Origin: Bacillota bacterium
Lineage (GTDB): Bacteria; Bacillota; Clostridia; Christensenellales; SZUA-584
Direction: 5' to 3'
Assembly (NCBI GenBank): GCA_023408075.1
Contig: JAEYKW010000031.1
Coordinates: forward strand, 4,595-68,594
Length of the DNA stretch: 64,000 bases
The notes under the pieces are model-generated. The model ran no database searches and had not been told where the DNA came from. It worked only from the letters and a program-made list of their open reading frames with translations. Position numbers and translations under genes: made by a program. Positions 17,655-25,997 of this stretch are shown here, piece after piece. Each line of letters opens with the position of its first letter. The first letter of the stretch is position 1.

Positions 17655-19180
17655 ATGAAAAGCTATAAAACGCAATTTGCTATAGCGGGCGCGGTTTTGA
17701 TTGCGGTGATGATGGCGGTGGTCAACTTCATCACATCACCGGGAACACTCTGGTGTATTTACCCCATATATGCCGTTATTTGGTGGCCGCTTGGCGTGGT
17801 TCTGTGCAGCAGAAAGCATTATCTCGCGTTCGCACTGGCGGGCAGCCTGCTCACGCTGGTTTTCCTCGCGGCTGTGAATTTAATTGTGACACCGAGATAT
17901 CTTTGGTTCTTGTACACCGTGCCGCTGCTGCTCTGTTTCCCCGCCGGTGTTTACTTGAGGAACAAGATGATTTCGATTCCGGTCGCGATTCTGTTCAGCG
18001 TGCTGCTGATACTCTATTTCACAATCATCAACCTGCTATTAACGCCGTATGAGTTTTGGGCCGTTTACCTGATTTACGCAGCGCTGTGGTGGCCGCTCAG
18101 CCTGTGCTTTAAAGACAAGCAAAAGCCATTTTCAGTGGCCGGAGCGCTGCTCACAATCGCGTTTCTGATTATTGCGAACGTGCTCGACTCATCGTATTCG
18201 TGGGCGCTGTATGCGTGCTTCCCTGTGATATTCTGGCCTATCGCGATGTATGGGGGCAGAAGGCTCGGAAGCTTTAAATTCTCTGTGATGGCTTCCGCTT
18301 TGGTCATCGCTTACTATGGCGCGCTGAACCTGTTTCTAGAGCCGCAGAGCCCGTGGGTAATATTTGTGGCATTCGCGGTATTGTGGTGGCCGCTGTCCGT
18401 GTATTTCTACGGTCGCTACTGCTCGCATAAATATGCGGCGGTGATGAGCGCGCTCAGCATCGTGTTTTTCGCGGCGGTCAACGCCATTTATTCGCCCGGT
18501 GTGCTGTGGGCACATTACCCGTCGTTTGCGGTGCTCTGGTGGCCGGTGACGCTGTATTTCGCGCGAAACAAAAGGTGGCTTGCCTATTCGGCTATCGCGA
18601 CACTGTTAAGCATTGCGTTCTTTGCCCTTGTGAATCTGACCACATCGGCGGGTTATCCCTGGAGCGTTTTTCCGTCGCTCGGTATGCTCTGGTGGCCGCT
18701 TGCGGCGGGTTTTGCTGGCAAAAGAAAGCCGTTCGCATTCTCGGTGGCAGGCGCGGCGCTCGGCATTGCAACGCTGATAACGATCAATTTGATCACATCG
18801 TCCGGATTCCTGTGGGGCCTGTTTCCGTCGCTCGGGGTGCTCTGGTGGCCGCTTGCGGTGGGCTTCAGCGGCAAGCGGATGCCGCTCGCGTTCTCGGTGG
18901 CAGGGACAGTGCTTGTTATAGCGACGCTGATGACGATCAACCTGCTCACATCGCCCGGTTTTTTGTGGAGCCTGTTCCCGTTGTTCGGGCTGCTGTGGTG
19001 GCCCGCTGCCGTCATCTGCAGGAAAAGCGCCCTTGTCTTTTCAATCGTGGGCAGCCTGCTCATTATTGCGCTGGTCGTCATGCTCAATGTGATGACGTCA
19101 CCCGGATTTCCCTGGAGCGTGTTTGTGGTGTTCGGGGTGCTCTGGTGGCCGCTCAGCATCGGCTTTCACAGTATACACAA
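17655..19180 (+). repeat. Ten tandem ~150-bp coding repeats
   Basis: Each unit encodes two helices and ends in a conserved stretch close to GTGCTCTGGTGGCCGCT. The motif recurs about every 150 bases, and a further copy lies at the end of the upstream HAAS gene (about 17583-17605). The units have diverged in the first half and are closest in the last third, which suggests older growth plus more recent duplication or conversion. Confidence 0.85.
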
Positions 19181-19199
19181 AAAAAGGCTGGCAAGCTGA
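17655..19199 (+). CDS. Ten-repeat polytopic membrane protein
   Basis: A 514-residue protein made almost entirely of ten tandem units of about 50 residues. Each has a hydrophobic helix (like FSVAGALLTIAFLIIANV), a turn (TSPGFLW, variable), a second helix and the end motif LWWPL, then a short basic loop. That predicts about twenty membrane helices. Units 7 to 10 are most alike; units 2 and 4 diverge most. No signal peptide, enzyme motif or transporter signature is visible. It starts 13 bases after the HAAS gene, with AGAGG upstream. Function unknown. Confidence 0.85.
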   Translation: MKSYKTQFAIAGAVLIAVMMAVVNFITSPGTLWCIYPIYAVIWWPLGVVLCSRKHYLAFALAGSLLTLVFLAAVNLIVTPRYLWFLYTVPLLLCFPAGVYLRNKMISIPVAILFSVLLILYFTIINLLLTPYEFWAVYLIYAALWWPLSLCFKDKQKPFSVAGALLTIAFLIIANVLDSSYSWALYACFPVIFWPIAMYGGRRLGSFKFSVMASALVIAYYGALNLFLEPQSPWVIFVAFAVLWWPLSVYFYGRYCSHKYAAVMSALSIVFFAAVNAIYSPGVLWAHYPSFAVLWWPVTLYFARNKRWLAYSAIATLLSIAFFALVNLTTSAGYPWSVFPSLGMLWWPLAAGFAGKRKPFAFSVAGAALGIATLITINLITSSGFLWGLFPSLGVLWWPLAVGFSGKRMPLAFSVAGTVLVIATLMTINLLTSPGFLWSLFPLFGLLWWPAAVICRKSALVFSIVGSLLIIALVVMLNVMTSPGFPWSVFVVFGVLWWPLSIGFHSIHKKRLAS

Positions 19200-19248
19200 C
19201 TATAGGGGTTTTTGGGAATCAGCTGACATCAAAAATCAGCGGTCAAGA

Positions 19249-19273
19249 AGGGCGGACATTGTCTGCCCTTTTT
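19249..19273 (+). terminator. Intrinsic terminator of the PadR operon
   Basis: AGGGCGGAC (19249-19257) pairs with GTCTGCCCT (19261-19269) with one mismatch, followed by a T run (19269-19273). Confidence 0.8.
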
Positions 19274-19348
19274 GCTGCTGATCAACTGACAAATGACATA
19301 TATAATTGGCCGAGACAACACCGCGGATTTTGTGTAGAATAAGAGCAT

Positions 19349-20044
19349 ATGAAAAAAGACGCGGTGACGCTGAGCGGCCTTCAGGTGAGTATACAGCGCA
19401 AAAAGATGAAAAACATGCGCATACGCGTAACGGGGGATAAGCGCGTCTGTGTATCCGCGCCGCACTACCTGCCCGAAAACCGCATCATTGCGTTCGTTGC
19501 CCAGCATGAGGGCTATATCAAAGAGCGCCTTGAATCGGTGGAGCAAAAGCGCAGCTGCTGCTATCCGGCGTCATACGCAAGCGGCGACAGCTTCAGCATG
19601 GCAGGTCAGCGCTGCCGTTTGCGCGTGGTGCGCGATGAGAAGGCTTTCGCGGGGCTTAATGGCAGCGAGCTTGTGCTCTGCGTGCCGCCGGGGCAGAGCG
19701 CAAAGGCGCTGTTTGCTCGGTTTATGACGCGCACGGCCAAGGCGGTTTTTTCAGAGCGCCTCAATGAGCTGCAAAAAAGGATCCCCTCGGGCGAGATCAA
19801 GCTGTCGGTGAGAAACATGCTCACGCGATGGGGCAGCATCAACACGCGGCGGCTGAACATAAGTCTCTCGGTGCATCTGCTGCGCTGCGAGCCGGAGCTG
19901 ATTGACTATGTGATCATGCATGAACTGTGCCATTTGGCAACGCCGAGCCACTCGCGCGCGTTCTATAAAGCGCTTGAAGCGTATTATCCGAACAGGCGGG
20001 CATTCGACAGGCGGCTGGAGGAATACGGCCTGGTCGACTTTTAG
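19349..20044 (+). CDS. YgjP-like (DUF45) zinc metallopeptidase
   Basis: A 231-residue soluble protein with a C-terminal metallopeptidase domain. The zinc motif is HELCH (residues 191-195) with a third ligand at His201 (SHSRAFY), as in YgjP/WLM peptidases. The N-terminal part has the beta-rich RKKMKNMRIRVTGDKRVCVSAP segment typical of the family. M48-like peptidase folds of this type often accompany type I restriction genes, but none are present here. The ribosome site is weak. The substrate is unknown. Confidence 0.88.
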   Translation: MKKDAVTLSGLQVSIQRKKMKNMRIRVTGDKRVCVSAPHYLPENRIIAFVAQHEGYIKERLESVEQKRSCCYPASYASGDSFSMAGQRCRLRVVRDEKAFAGLNGSELVLCVPPGQSAKALFARFMTRTAKAVFSERLNELQKRIPSGEIKLSVRNMLTRWGSINTRRLNISLSVHLLRCEPELIDYVIMHELCHLATPSHSRAFYKALEAYYPNRRAFDRRLEEYGLVDF

Positions 20045-20081
20045 CCGCTAATAATCGCAACAATGAATGGATGAAATGATG

Positions 20082-20106
20082 AGCAGTCGGCAGCGGCTGC
20101 TTTTTT
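20082..20106 (+). terminator. Terminator after the YgjP-like gene
   Basis: A short stem (AGCAG 20082-20086 with CTGCT 20097-20101), possibly extended by internal G-C pairs, followed by TTTTT. Weak stem but well placed. Confidence 0.5.
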
Positions 20107-20198
20107 GCAGGTAAAGCCGTTAAGCCGCCATGTCACAAAAAGACCCTGTGCTTAATAAAATGGTATTAGCAAACGTTGAATGAAAGGGAGCGAAAGCC

Positions 20199-20411
20199 AT
20201 GTCATTTGAATTCGACCGAGACAGCGTGTTAGGTGAACTTGAAAACAATATTGATGAATGCGTGAACGTGACCACGGCCGGCGGCTGCTTTAGGGGGCTT
20301 TTAACAGGGGTTTCGGATGACGCCTGCAAAATTGTGTGTCGCGGATGCGTGACCGTTGTTCGTCTCAGAGATATTGAAGCGGTGACATTTTGCATCAACA
20401 ATTTCTGTTAG
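20199..20411 (+). CDS. Small (70 aa) possible Sm-like-fold protein
   Basis: An acidic N terminus (FEFDRDSVLGELENNIDE) is followed by a beta-strand pattern: VNVTTAGGCFRGLLTGV, CKIVCRGCVTVVRLRDIEAV. The spacing resembles a short Sm-like or RNA-binding barrel and is also seen in small spore-related proteins of Clostridia, but I do not recognise a named family. Six cysteines in 70 residues is notable. GGGAG lies ahead of the ATG and a strong terminator follows, so it is a real monocistronic gene. Confidence 0.7.
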   Translation: MSFEFDRDSVLGELENNIDECVNVTTAGGCFRGLLTGVSDDACKIVCRGCVTVVRLRDIEAVTFCINNFC

Positions 20412-20426
20412 CCGGAAAATACATAG

Positions 20427-20449
20427 GCGGCCAAGTCTGGCCGCTTTTG
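20427..20449 (+). terminator. Intrinsic terminator of the 70-aa gene
   Basis: GCGGCCA (20427-20433) pairs perfectly with TGGCCGC (20438-20444) around AGTC, followed by TTTTG. Confidence 0.85.
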
Positions 20450-20456
20450 TTGTCTC

Positions 20457-20792
20457 AAAAAACACCCGGCTGTACCGGGTGTTCCGTTCAGCTATTCTGG
20501 CGTGCAGTGCCGGATGAGGTGAATGGTCAAGCCGAGAATACAGCTGTGCCCCTCATGAGTTGTCTGTCGGCGACAGCTTTATTTGGATAGCCACGAATAC
20601 GAGCATTTCTCACTTTATACAGTCATCAGCAACTTGCTCTGTAAAGGACGATCGGAACATTTCTTTGCGGCTGTCGAGATACGCCTATAGGCAGGGCCAG
20701 TAAAAAGCCTGGCTTGTTGACCAAAACGCGATATCCAACGGATGATGAATTCTGTTCGTCAATGGAGGTACTGATTTGGCAGCGGCGTCGAA
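20457..20792. other. Non-coding stretch with a minus-strand terminator
   Basis: At its left edge AACACCCGG (20461-20469) pairs with CCGGGTGTT (20475-20483); on the minus strand it is followed by a T run, so it can end leftward transcription from the orphan FakA-C gene. The remaining 300 bases hold no frame with a ribosome site or family features. I see no other structure. Confidence 0.55.
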
Positions 20793-21044
20793 TCAGCCTT
20801 GCAGGCCTTTTTCCTGGCGCTCCATATTCTCGACAACAATATCATAGATATCCCCTAAAGAGGCGCAATACGCAAGCACCTTCCAAGGGGTGTTGGTATG
20901 AAAATGGATCTTAATGAGGCTTTCATCACCGACGGCAATCAGACTGTCGCCTTCAATATTGCCCGCAATATAAGCGTTGATCTTATCCTCCGACAGGCCG
21001 TTCCCGTCAATCAGCAATTGGGTGTCGTATTTGAATTCCAGCAT
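20793..21044 (-). CDS. Orphan FakA/YloV C-terminal-like domain protein
   Basis: An 83-residue protein starting MLEFKYDTQLLID; AAGGAG precedes this ATG, so the longer in-frame extension upstream is rejected. It matches the segment of DAK-phosphatase/FakA-type proteins with YDTQLLIDG, DSLIAVGDESLIKIHFHTN and YDIVVENM, where fatty-acid kinase FakA ends in a DegV-like region. No kinase (DAK2/DhaL) domain is encoded beside it. So it is a stand-alone form, of unknown role. Confidence 0.75.
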   Translation of the reverse strand: MLEFKYDTQLLIDGNGLSEDKINAYIAGNIEGDSLIAVGDESLIKIHFHTNTPWKVLAYCASLGDIYDIVVENMERQEKGLQG

Positions 21045-21184
21045 GTTGTTTCTCCTTGAGATAAAATGTGAAGCGGCGTTCTGCGGCGGCTTGATGTCTT
21101 TTTTCTGAATGAAAGCATTATAAGGCACCTGCTTGTGACATGATCGTACTCCCCAAAAGGGCTCCCGTCAAGCGTAAAAGGCGA

Positions 21185-21547
21185 TCACAAAGAAGCGGGT
21201 TCCAGATGATACGCCAGCACTTTGAGCGCAAACCGCACCGATACCGTCGCGGGGCCGCCGCCCATTTCGATGCCCGTTTCAATGGCTTCAAGCACCTGCT
21301 GCTCGCTTGCGCCGCACAGCAGTGCCTGATGAATGTGCCACTCCATGCACGATTCGCAGTTGATGACGACAGAAATCCCAACTGCGATCAGTTCCTTTTC
21401 GCGTTTTGACAGCGCGCCGTCTGCAAACGCCTTTTCCTCCATGCCGAGAAAAGCGCGGTAAACGGGCGACTTTTGATTGAGCTCTGTGTGCGCCATTTTC
21501 CGGTCCCGTATGATCTTTTCGATTTTTTCTTTATCCGCTGTGTCCAT
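21185..21547 (-). CDS. Carboxymuconolactone decarboxylase / AhpD-like protein
   Basis: A 120-residue all-helical protein with the AhpD redox motif CxxCxxxH (Cys64, Cys67, His71) in VINCESCMEWHIHQALL. Members are peroxidase partners or decarboxylases; with a CxxC pair, thiol peroxidase or disulfide reductase activity is more likely than decarboxylation. GGAGA precedes the ATG. It shares a direction and may share a transcript with the FakA-C-like gene downstream. Confidence 0.9.
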   Translation of the reverse strand: MDTADKEKIEKIIRDRKMAHTELNQKSPVYRAFLGMEEKAFADGALSKREKELIAVGISVVINCESCMEWHIHQALLCGASEQQVLEAIETGIEMGGGPATVSVRFALKVLAYHLEPASL

Positions 21548-21662
21548 AAGCGGTCTCCTTAAAGATTATCATTGTTTATATAATACGAGATCCATCATAA
21601 AAATCCTTTAACGTCAACAGAGCCATGAAATGGAGATTATTATTATACACAATTGCTTTTTA

Positions 21663-21692
21663 TTGCCGGTCAATATATGATTGAGCTATACT
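21663..21692 (+). promoter_or_regulatory. Candidate promoter of the YozE-like gene
   Basis: TTGCCG (21663-21668), 18 bases, TATACT (21687-21692), 53 bases before the chosen start. Confidence 0.45.
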
Positions 21693-21745
21693 TATTGAAT
21701 AAGTGAGAAAAAGATATATTTTGATCACATAAAGGAAGGGTGCTT

Positions 21746-21958
21746 GTGAATTTTTTTGATTGGATGATGCAATATAAAGGCCGCAAAACGCCACGCGGCG
21801 CGCTGGCTGATTTGATGTCCTTCCAAGAGGACAGCTTCCCCAAGGAAGGGTCCCGTGAGGAAATACGGGCCTTTTTGGACCCCGGCAACACATGCGGCAT
21901 CACATCCGATATATTCGACACGGTTTGGGAGAGCTTCCTTGCCGATACGAATCAGTAA
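21746..21958 (+). CDS. YozE-like (UPF0346, SAM-like fold) protein
   Basis: A 70-residue protein starting MNFFDWMMQYKG. The pattern FxxWMMxYKG, EDSFPKEGSREEIRAFLD and FDTVWESFLAD matches the YozE SAM-like family of Firmicutes (function unknown, small helical bundle). The GTG at 21746 is chosen because AAGGAAGG lies six bases upstream; another in-frame GTG at 21740 is too close to that site. Confidence 0.78.
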   Translation: MNFFDWMMQYKGRKTPRGALADLMSFQEDSFPKEGSREEIRAFLDPGNTCGITSDIFDTVWESFLADTNQ

Positions 21959-21969
21959 ACAAGAAAAAA

Positions 21970-21991
21970 GCTCCGAACAACGAGTCGGAGC
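21970..21991 (-). terminator. Terminator of feoAB
   Basis: GCTCCGA (21970-21976) pairs with TCGGAGC (21985-21991). On the minus strand it is followed by TTTTTTC, so it ends the leftward feoA-feoB transcript. The plus side has only a short A-rich tail. Confidence 0.75.
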
Positions 21992-22009
21992 AAAAGTAAA
22001 TTTATCTTA

Positions 22010-24157
22010 CTAAACCAAACCCAACAGCCGTACAACACTTGTCAGGATGAAACAGACCACAATACCGCAAACGGTAGGCACAAGGAAAGATACCGCCGTC
22101 CATTTCCAGCTTTGCGTCTCTTTTTTTATCGTCCAGCATGTGGTGCCGCACGGCCAGTGCATCAGTGAAAACAGCATCGTACAGACGGCTGTGAGCCATG
22201 TCCAGCCGTGAGAGACGAGCAGCTGCCTTAACTGATCCAGCGAATCGAGCTCCAGCATGCTGCCCGTTGCCATGTAGCTCATGATAATGATCGGCACGAC
22301 GATTTCGTTGGCGGGAAAGCCGAGTATAAAAGCCATCAGTATAAAGCCATCGAGGCCAATCAGCTGCGCGAACGGGTCAAAAAATGCAGCGGCATGGGCA
22401 AGCAGGCTCGCATTTCCCACAGTGATATTTGCAAGTATCCATATGATTACGCCTGCGGGCGCGGCGACCATCACGGCACGTCCGAGCACAAACAGCGTTC
22501 TGTCGAATATGGAGCGGACGATAATCTTACCGACCTGCGGTTTGCGGTACGGCGGGAGCTCGAGCGTAAATGAAGAGGGAACGCCCTTGAGCACCGTTTT
22601 AGAGAGCATTTTCGATACGAACAACGTCATCATAATGCCGAAAAGAATGATGCCGACCAGCATCAGTGCCGAAACGACGGATTGGAACGGTCCTGCGACG
22701 ACGGCAGCGAAAAACATCGTGATGATCGCGATCAGCGTCGGGAAGCGGCCGTTGCACGGCACGAAATTGTTCGTGATTGTCGCAATCAGCCGTTCACGCG
22801 GGGATTCTATAATTCTGCAGCCGACAACGCCTGCGGCGTTGCACCCGAAGCCCATGCACATCGTCAGCGCCTGTTTGCCGCATGCACAGGCTCTTTTAAA
22901 GAACTTATCCAGATTAAACGCAACCCTCGGAAGGTATCCCAAATCCTCAAGCAGCGTGAACAATGGGAAGAATATTGCCATCGGCGGCAGCATCACGGAG
23001 ATCACCCATGCGAGCGTCCGGTATATGCCGAGCACAACGATGCCGTGAAGCCATGCGGAGACACCGAGCCACGAGAACAGCTCAGTCAGCCTGTCTTCTA
23101 TCCAGAAGAGGCCGTCTGCCAGCAAGGAGGACGGCACATTGGCACCTGTGATCGTAATCCAAAAGATGAGGCCGAGCAGCGCCAGCATGATGGGCAGGCC
23201 GAAGACCCGCGATGTGAGGACTTTGTCAATCTTGCGGTCCGTCTGATTGTATTTTGCGTTTTCGAATTTCACGGCTTGACTGCAAATGGTCTCCGCAGTT
23301 TGGACAATGCGTGAAACAATACGGTCTCGAAGTGCGTCCGAGTCAATCTGTGCTTCGTGCAGCAGGCCCAGTGCTTCGTTGACTCTTTCCCGGACGGCTT
23401 CATTTTGCATCAGGTCGAAGCCGAGGTATTGATGAACCGATTTCAGCAGCGTTTTATCGCCGTCCAGCAGCTTCAAGGCGATCCACCGGCTATTCAGCTT
23501 GTCGCCGAGAATTGCTTTGACGGCGGGTTCGATAACGCAGACAGCCTGCTCAACGGTTTCATCATAGGTGATTTTCAGCGGGGATGTGCGGGCACTGTGT
23601 GACACCTCGTAAACGGTATCCATCAATTCATTTAAGCCCTTGCTTTTTCGTGCATTGGTCCCCACGACAGGCACACCCAGCTGTCTGGAAAGTGATTTCA
23701 AATCGATACGTATCCTCTTGCGTTTTGCTTCGTCGATAAGGTTTACGCAGACAACAACCCTATCGGTGATTTCCAATGTCTGCAGCACGAGATTGAGGTT
23801 TCGTTCCAAACATGTCGCGTCAGCCACCACCACCGTGGCATCAGGCTCTGCAAAGCAGATAAAATCCCGTGCCACCTCTTCCTCGGCGGAGTTCGCCATC
23901 AGCGAATATGTACCCGGGAGATCGACCATGATGAAAGTGGCGTCCTTATGACGGTACCTCCCTTGCGCGTTTGTCACAGTTTTGCCGGGCCAGTTGCCCG
24001 TGTGCTGCTTGAGCCCCGTTAAACTGTTGAAAACCGTGCTCTTGCCGACGTTCGGGTTGCCGGCAAGAGCGATGACCTTATCGAACGGCGTCGTTCGCGC
24101 GATATTAAGCTCGCTTTCCATCGCGCGAAGGCCGGTAGACTGGTTTGTCAGACCCAT
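22010..24157 (-). CDS. feoB: Ferrous iron transporter FeoB (first system)
   Basis: A 715-residue inner-membrane Fe(II) importer. The N-terminal G domain has G1 GNPNVGKST (residues 33-41), G3 DLPG and G4 NLID, followed by a GDI-like helical region and a Gate domain pair around FGCNAAGV and NNFVPCNGRFP. The NxxD G4 is a normal FeoB variation. GGAAGGGG precedes the ATG. It is coupled to feoA 18 bases upstream. It differs clearly from the second FeoB at 33.7-35.9 kb, so it is not a recent duplicate. Confidence 0.96.
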   Translation of the reverse strand: MGLTNQSTGLRAMESELNIARTTPFDKVIALAGNPNVGKSTVFNSLTGLKQHTGNWPGKTVTNAQGRYRHKDATFIMVDLPGTYSLMANSAEEEVARDFICFAEPDATVVVADATCLERNLNLVLQTLEITDRVVVCVNLIDEAKRKRIRIDLKSLSRQLGVPVVGTNARKSKGLNELMDTVYEVSHSARTSPLKITYDETVEQAVCVIEPAVKAILGDKLNSRWIALKLLDGDKTLLKSVHQYLGFDLMQNEAVRERVNEALGLLHEAQIDSDALRDRIVSRIVQTAETICSQAVKFENAKYNQTDRKIDKVLTSRVFGLPIMLALLGLIFWITITGANVPSSLLADGLFWIEDRLTELFSWLGVSAWLHGIVVLGIYRTLAWVISVMLPPMAIFFPLFTLLEDLGYLPRVAFNLDKFFKRACACGKQALTMCMGFGCNAAGVVGCRIIESPRERLIATITNNFVPCNGRFPTLIAIITMFFAAVVAGPFQSVVSALMLVGIILFGIMMTLFVSKMLSKTVLKGVPSSFTLELPPYRKPQVGKIIVRSIFDRTLFVLGRAVMVAAPAGVIIWILANITVGNASLLAHAAAFFDPFAQLIGLDGFILMAFILGFPANEIVVPIIIMSYMATGSMLELDSLDQLRQLLVSHGWTWLTAVCTMLFSLMHWPCGTTCWTIKKETQSWKWTAVSFLVPTVCGIVVCFILTSVVRLLGLV

Positions 24158-24175
24158 GTAAATACCCCTTCCTGT

Positions 24176-24418
24176 TTAATAGGATTGCACCATAATCTGG
24201 CTGGCTTCTTCGCTGCGAAGCGCAATCACGGCACCGCGAATATCGTAAGCGACAGGGTCGCCCCCCGGACTTTTCAGCACCGCTTCCACGACGGTATCGA
24301 TAATCAGCCCAAGGTCAAGCATTCGCCGTCTTGACGCCCCGTCTGAAGTTAGTTTTTTGACTTTTGCTTTTTGCCCGACAGGCAGAAAATGCAGCGGTAT
24401 ATAGTTTTCTGTGTTCAT
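24176..24418 (-). CDS. feoA: FeoA-domain protein (first system)
   Basis: An 80-residue SH3-like protein that regulates or assembles FeoB at the cytoplasmic face. The family pattern is HFLPVGQKAKVKKL, RRRMLDLGLIIDT, SPGGDPVAYDIRG and IALRSEEASQI. GAGGAAA precedes the ATG. The 5' region carries the dyad CGCGGTGTTAGCCGCG, which could be a regulator site but does not match the GTTAG-N6-CTAAC boxes found elsewhere here. Confidence 0.93.
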   Translation of the reverse strand: MNTENYIPLHFLPVGQKAKVKKLTSDGASRRRMLDLGLIIDTVVEAVLKSPGGDPVAYDIRGAVIALRSEEASQIMVQSY

Positions 24419-24562
24419 TTTGATTTCCTCTTTGAATCTATATCAGCTTCGCGCGGTGTTAGCCGCGAGAAAGTTTTTTTCTCTACACTATATTCAGATA
24501 TTTTTGGAGTGTGACGAATATAATGCACTGAACACTTAACGCTATTTTATAGGATGATGATA

Positions 24563-25057
24563 ATGGACAATGAGTTTCACACGGTGAGGGGGTACCAACT
24601 GCTTCATCAAAATAACAAGCTGCTGACGTCGGCGATGGAAGATTATCTTGAGATGATTTTCAGAAATACCGGTGCTGAGGGTTATTTCCGTATCAATGAA
24701 TTGGCAGAGAAGCTCAATGTGAGAGCATCCTCTGCCACAAAGATGGTGCAAAAGCTCGGAGAACTGGGATTTATCAAATACAAAAGGTACGGCATCATAG
24801 AACTGTCCGAATCGGGAAAAGAGCTTGGGGAGTACCTGTTATACCGGCATAAAACAATCGAGAGATTTCTCGATATGATAGGGATTAACGAGAACCTGCT
24901 GGTTGAGACCGAATTGATTGAGCATAATATCAGCGCCAACACGCTCGAGCATCTGGAAATGCTCCATAAATTTTTTGCGTCCAGCCCCGAACTTCAAAGG
25001 CGGTTCAGGTTGTTTATGTCTGCAAACAAAAAAGAACAAAACAATATTCCGTTGTGA
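24563..25057 (+). CDS. MntR-like DtxR-family metalloregulator
   Basis: A 164-residue DNA-binding repressor with a winged-helix domain (RINELAEKLNVRASSATKMVQKLGELGFI) and a metal-binding dimerisation domain. Ligand positions follow MntR: an Asp/Glu pair in MEDYLE, His in YRHKTIE, and Glu-x-x-Glu-His in ETELIEHN. That suggests Mn(II) or Fe(II) sensing without the C-terminal SH3 domain. It is divergent from feoAB, sharing the 24419-24562 gap. AGGA lies eight bases before the chosen ATG; two upstream ATGs fit less well. Confidence 0.88.
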   Translation: MDNEFHTVRGYQLLHQNNKLLTSAMEDYLEMIFRNTGAEGYFRINELAEKLNVRASSATKMVQKLGELGFIKYKRYGIIELSESGKELGEYLLYRHKTIERFLDMIGINENLLVETELIEHNISANTLEHLEMLHKFFASSPELQRRFRLFMSANKKEQNNIPL

Positions 25058-25225
25058 AGCGCCAACTGAAAAGCGGGAAGGGCTGAAGCTAACGTGTCAG
25101 TCTGCGCTTTTTTGCAGAAAGCTACGTCCACCCCCATTACCGTTCTTAAGCTTTTCCAGTCAGTTTACGCATGCCATAGGTTGACTCTGCGTGAATACCG
25201 TCGGCTTTTCGGGAAGAATAATATC

Positions 25226-25278
25226 TTGACAGCATAAAAATAATCTATTAGAATGCAGATAAGTTAGCAATAGCTAAC
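25226..25278 (+). promoter_or_regulatory. Promoter with DtxR-type operator for DUF3793-flavodoxin
   Basis: TTGACA (25226-25231), 17 bases, TAGAAT (25249-25254) is near consensus. The perfect dyad GTTAGCAATAGCTAAC (25263-25278) covers the predicted start of transcription, so a bound repressor would block it. The same operator form recurs in front of other metal genes in this window. Confidence 0.8.
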
Positions 25279-25314
25279 CAACCTGTGGCTAAACGATTTT
25301 TTTTAATAATTAAA

Positions 25315-25330
25315 GTTAGATGAGACTAAT
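25315..25330 (+). promoter_or_regulatory. Second DtxR-type operator
   Basis: GTTAGATGAGACTAAT matches the GTTAG-N6-CTAA(C) form and lies 37 bases after the first box, immediately before the chosen start codon of the DUF3793 gene. Confidence 0.65.
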
Positions 25331-25334
25331 AAAA

Positions 25335-25979
25335 ATGGCACATATATACATAGATACGAATGAAAAGCAGCAGTACTGTTTGGACGCAGGCCAAACAGGT
25401 GAAGAGAATAATGTAATCAATAACAACGCTTTGGAGACGATTCGTCAATTTGCACAAACGGGCAAATCGGACAGAGAAACGGCGGATATACTCGAAAGCA
25501 TTGGCGCCACAATTCTCGGCGTTAAACCCGCCAGCCTGATCAATATCCGCTCCATAGAGTGCTTGAAGCTCTGCAAAAATTATTTTGCATGCAGCGGTTC
25601 CGTGGCGTTTGTGATTGTGAAAGGAACAGAAGAGAAAAATCAATTGTTTTTCTACCATAAGCAGTGCCTCCAAACCGTGCTGTCGGATACGGATACCCGG
25701 TGTTGCCTGATCCGTTTGGGTTATCCGAAGCAAGGCAGTGCCGATCAATATGTGCATATTTTGACACAGAAGATGCGAAGTGCAGAATTTCCGCATGAGG
25801 CGGGGTTCTTCTTTGGATATCCATATAAGGATGTTTGCGGCTTTATGGGCGCGCCGATACCTTACAGAAAGACGATGGGCTGGCGCATGTACGGCGACAC
25901 CCGTTTGTCTGAAATGATTTACAACCTGTACAGAAACGCACGCGGCTATGTCAGGGCGGTGCTGCAGGCGTATCAATAA
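25335..25979 (+). CDS. DUF3793-family protein
   Basis: A 214-residue protein with the DUF3793 marks FPHEAGFFFGYPYKDVCGFMG and a C-terminal helical tail. The family is often found beside flavodoxin in iron-limited Clostridia; its function is unknown. The ATG at 25335 is chosen since the earlier in-frame ATG at 25320 lies inside the second operator, though a site upstream of either is weak. A flavodoxin gene follows after 18 bases, so the two are co-transcribed and co-regulated by the upstream operators. Confidence 0.82.
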   Translation: MAHIYIDTNEKQQYCLDAGQTGEENNVINNNALETIRQFAQTGKSDRETADILESIGATILGVKPASLINIRSIECLKLCKNYFACSGSVAFVIVKGTEEKNQLFFYHKQCLQTVLSDTDTRCCLIRLGYPKQGSADQYVHILTQKMRSAEFPHEAGFFFGYPYKDVCGFMGAPIPYRKTMGWRMYGDTRLSEMIYNLYRNARGYVRAVLQAYQ

Positions 25980-25997
25980 AAATTAAGGAGTATCATC

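Noticed and set aside
24450..24475. The CGCGGTGTTAGCCGCG dyad as another GTTAG box
   Set aside because: It has only one GTTAG half-site and the symmetry comes from flanking CGCGG/CCGCG, so it does not fit the operator form.
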